Source of the DNA: an uncultured Clostridia bacterium
GTDB lineage: Bacteria; Bacillota; Clostridia; Oscillospirales; Oscillospiraceae
NCBI GenBank assembly: GCA_947177115.1
Contig: CAMWTG010000111.1
Span: 1-8,301 of the forward strand
Reading direction: 5' to 3'
Length of the DNA: 8,301 bases
Shown here in pieces: positions 7,262-8,301 of the stretch. How positions within the stretch are numbered: position 1 is the first letter of the stretch; every line of letters begins with the position of its first letter. The notes beneath the pieces were generated by a model. It worked only from the letters and a program-made list of their open reading frames with translations, ran no database searches and was not told where the DNA came from. Both the position numbers and the translations under genes were made by a program.

Positions 7262-7288
7262 TTATCGTCACGTAGTATAGTAAAGTTA
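7262..7288 (-). promoter_or_regulatory. Sigma-28 (SigD/FliA-type) promoter for fliD operon
   Basis: Read on the minus strand: -35 TAAC (7288-7285), a 15-nt spacer, then -10 GACGATAA (7269-7262). The sigma-28 consensus is TAAA, N15, GCCGATAA, so the match is 3 of 4 and 7 of 8 with exact spacing. Transcription would start near 7255 and give a leader of about 70 nt before the fliD start. fliD and fliS are classic sigma-28-dependent late flagellar genes, which supports the call. Confidence 0.65.
7276..7281 (+). promoter_or_regulatory. Possible -10 element for the parA-like gene
   Basis: TATAGT lies 46 nt upstream of the TTG start, with AT-rich DNA before it and a purine start region about 7 nt after. 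The expected -35 position (about 7252-7258) is a poor match to TTGACA. It falls inside the spacer of the opposing sigma-28 promoter, so the two would overlap on opposite strands. It is the best candidate seen, not a firm call. Confidence 0.3.
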
Positions 7289-7327
7289 AGAGCCACAGAA
7301 AAGATTTTGCAGAGCGGAGGGGATATT

Positions 7328-8092
7328 TTGTCTGCTGTTATCGCTATCACCAACCAAAAGGGCGGCGTGGGAAAGACCACGACCTCCTGCGCCCTGCTGG
7401 CCGGCCTGCACCAGATGGGCCGCCGGGTATTGGGCGTGGACCTTGACCCCCAGGGAAGCCTGGGCTTCTGCCTGGGTCTGGACATCGACAACTGCGCCAC
7501 CGTCTACGATGTGATGAAGGGCGCGCGCAATATCAAGGAGGTCGTTGTACCTTCGGAGTGCGGGGACATTCTGCCCAGCAACATCCTGCTAAGCGCGGCG
7601 GAGCTGGAATTCAACCGGGCGGGCCGGGAGTTCCTGCTGAAAAACGCCCTGGCGGAAGTTCAGGACGACTACGACTATATTATCGTGGATACGCCGCCGG
7701 CGCTGAACGTGCTGACGGTAAACGCCTACGTGGTGGCCGATGGGCTGGTCATCCCCATGGCCCCGGAGATCCTGAGCCTGCTGGGCGTGGCCCAGATCCG
7801 GGAGACCATCGACACCGTGCGCCGGTGCTACAACTCCCGGCTGAAGGTGCTGGGCATTCTATTGAATAAGTACAACCAGCGCTTCACCCTCAACCGGGAG
7901 GTGCTGGACATGGCCGGACAGATCGCCGCCCAGCTGGACACCACCGTATTCGAAGCCAAGATCCGCACCAGCGTCTCGGTGGCGGAGGCCCCCGCCCACG
8001 GGGAGAGCGTGCTCAGCTACGCTCCCGCCTCCAAGCCGGCCTCGGATTTCCGCGCCCTCATCAACGAGATCACCAAGGCGCTGCCCGTCTGA
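7328..8092 (+). CDS. ParA/Soj-type ATPase
   Basis: A 254-residue protein of Soj/ParA length. Deviant Walker A is KGGVGKTTT at 11-19 with signature Lys11 and catalytic Lys16. Walker A' is VDLDPQG at 37-43, and Walker B is DYIIVDTPP at 116-124. The C-terminus (KIRTSVSVAEAPAHGESV) matches the Soj stretch that contains DNA-contact arginines. Such proteins form ATP-dependent dimers on nucleoid DNA and position chromosomes, plasmids or large protein machines. The start is TTG at 7328: GGAGGGG (7316-7322) lies 5 nt upstream and homology begins right there. A TTG at 7307 in the same frame has no such site. It diverges from fliD, and the next gene begins 52 nt downstream with no terminator between. 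It lacks the FlhG/YlxH context beside flhF. The cargo is unknown. Confidence 0.93.
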   Translation: MSAVIAITNQKGGVGKTTTSCALLAGLHQMGRRVLGVDLDPQGSLGFCLGLDIDNCATVYDVMKGARNIKEVVVPSECGDILPSNILLSAAELEFNRAGREFLLKNALAEVQDDYDYIIVDTPPALNVLTVNAYVVADGLVIPMAPEILSLLGVAQIRETIDTVRRCYNSRLKVLGILLNKYNQRFTLNREVLDMAGQIAAQLDTTVFEAKIRTSVSVAEAPAHGESVLSYAPASKPASDFRALINEITKALPV

Positions 8093-8144
8093 CCGGGCCC
8101 CTTTTCCCCATAAAAAGACAACCGTTTAAGGAGAGATCGTACCC

Positions 8145-8301
8145 ATGGCCACTCCAAAGAAAAACGCAAAAAGCAGTAAAACTGCCCACGTATTGAACCT
8201 GCTGGCCCCCGGCGGAGAGAACGAGACCATCCGTCCGCCCGCCGTGTCCCAGGCGGAGCCTCCGGCGGACGCCGCGGCCGCCGGAGGCTCCGCCTGGGAC
8301 A
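8145..8301 (+). CDS. Unidentified protein downstream of parA, 5' part only
   Basis: The first 52 codons of an open frame cut by the right edge. The ATG at 8145 has AAGGAGAG at 8128-8135. The product starts with a basic segment (MATPKKNAKSSK), then TAHVLNLLAPGG, then an Ala/Pro-rich stretch. It does not show the ParB N-terminal pattern (KGLGRGLDALF-like), so a classical parB is unlikely despite the position after parA. From memory, the KTAHVLNLL opening recalls Clostridia proteins with a ComFB-type C-terminal domain, but that domain would lie outside the window and I cannot support it here. Codons from about 8278 onward are the right arm of a perfect inverted repeat and may not be genuine. Confidence 0.6.
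   Translation, partial: MATPKKNAKSSKTAHVLNLLAPGGENETIRPPAVSQAEPPADAAAAGGSAWD
8245..8301. repeat. Perfect 24-bp inverted repeat flush with window end
   Basis: Left arm 8245-8268 and right arm 8278-8301 are exact reverse complements, separated by a 9-nt spacer. The right arm's last base is the last base of the window. The repeat lies inside the open frame that begins at 8145. It may continue beyond the window: the base before the left arm is G, so a C at position 8302 would extend it. Confidence 0.95.

Noticed and set aside
4450..7275. A 941-codon open frame on the plus strand opposite fliD
   Set aside because: It mirrors fliD in another frame, is rich in Gly, Val, Leu and His without any family motif, and arises from the third-position GC bias of the real gene.
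7281..7307. TAAA with a weak GCCGATAT-like element on the plus strand before the ParA gene
   Set aside because: Only 4 of 8 bases match at the -10, and the start site would nearly touch the ribosome binding site.
8093..8127. Possible terminator after the ParA gene (GGGCCCCTTTT)
   Set aside because: The self-complementary GGGCCC has no loop and no stable stem precedes the short T-run.

Overview
The window is GC-rich bacterial DNA with strong AGGAGG-type ribosome binding sites. It holds seven protein-coding genes, two of them cut by the window edges. The gene content suggests a motile, flagellated member of the Firmicutes, most likely Clostridia of the Oscillospiraceae type: a Soj-like ParA, a divergent FtsA-family protein, Clostridia-style fliD-fliS-chaperone order, and a sigma-28-like promoter. 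The taxon is inferred from protein character and base composition, not from a marker gene.

Layout. Six genes lie on the minus strand and read leftward from a divergent control region at about 7183-7327. In order of transcription they are fliD (7182-4288, filament cap, unusually long at 964 aa), fliS (4249-3854, flagellin chaperone), a small helical FliT/FlgN-like gene overlapping fliS by 4 nt (3857-3468), an FtsE-like ABC ATPase (3392-2691), a transmembrane chemoreceptor (2511-718), and an FtsA/PilM-family ATPase cut by the left edge (583-1). On the plus strand a Soj-type ParA ATPase (7328-8092, TTG start) is followed by the first 52 codons of an unidentified gene (8145-8301).

How they fit. 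fliD, fliS and the FliT-like gene form a late flagellar export and assembly set, with a good sigma-28 (SigD/FliA) promoter match 80 nt upstream of fliD. A perfect 12-bp hairpin separates them from the ATPase, and spacers of 179 and 134 nt precede the receptor and the FtsA-like gene. The lower part may therefore be a separate or attenuated transcription unit. The minus-strand genes mix motility (FliD, FliS, receptor) with division-type ATPases (FtsE-like, FtsA-like), and a ParA faces them across the shared promoter region.

Most notable points: a perfect 24-bp inverted repeat flush with the right edge (possible fold-back or assembly edge), an FtsE-like ATPase with altered signature motifs and no FtsX in view, a doubled-length FliD with repeated flagellin-IN-like units and a locally lower GC core, and overlapping divergent promoters. 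I see no tRNA, rRNA, CRISPR array, insertion sequence or phage gene. No gene-free stretch exceeds 300 bases.
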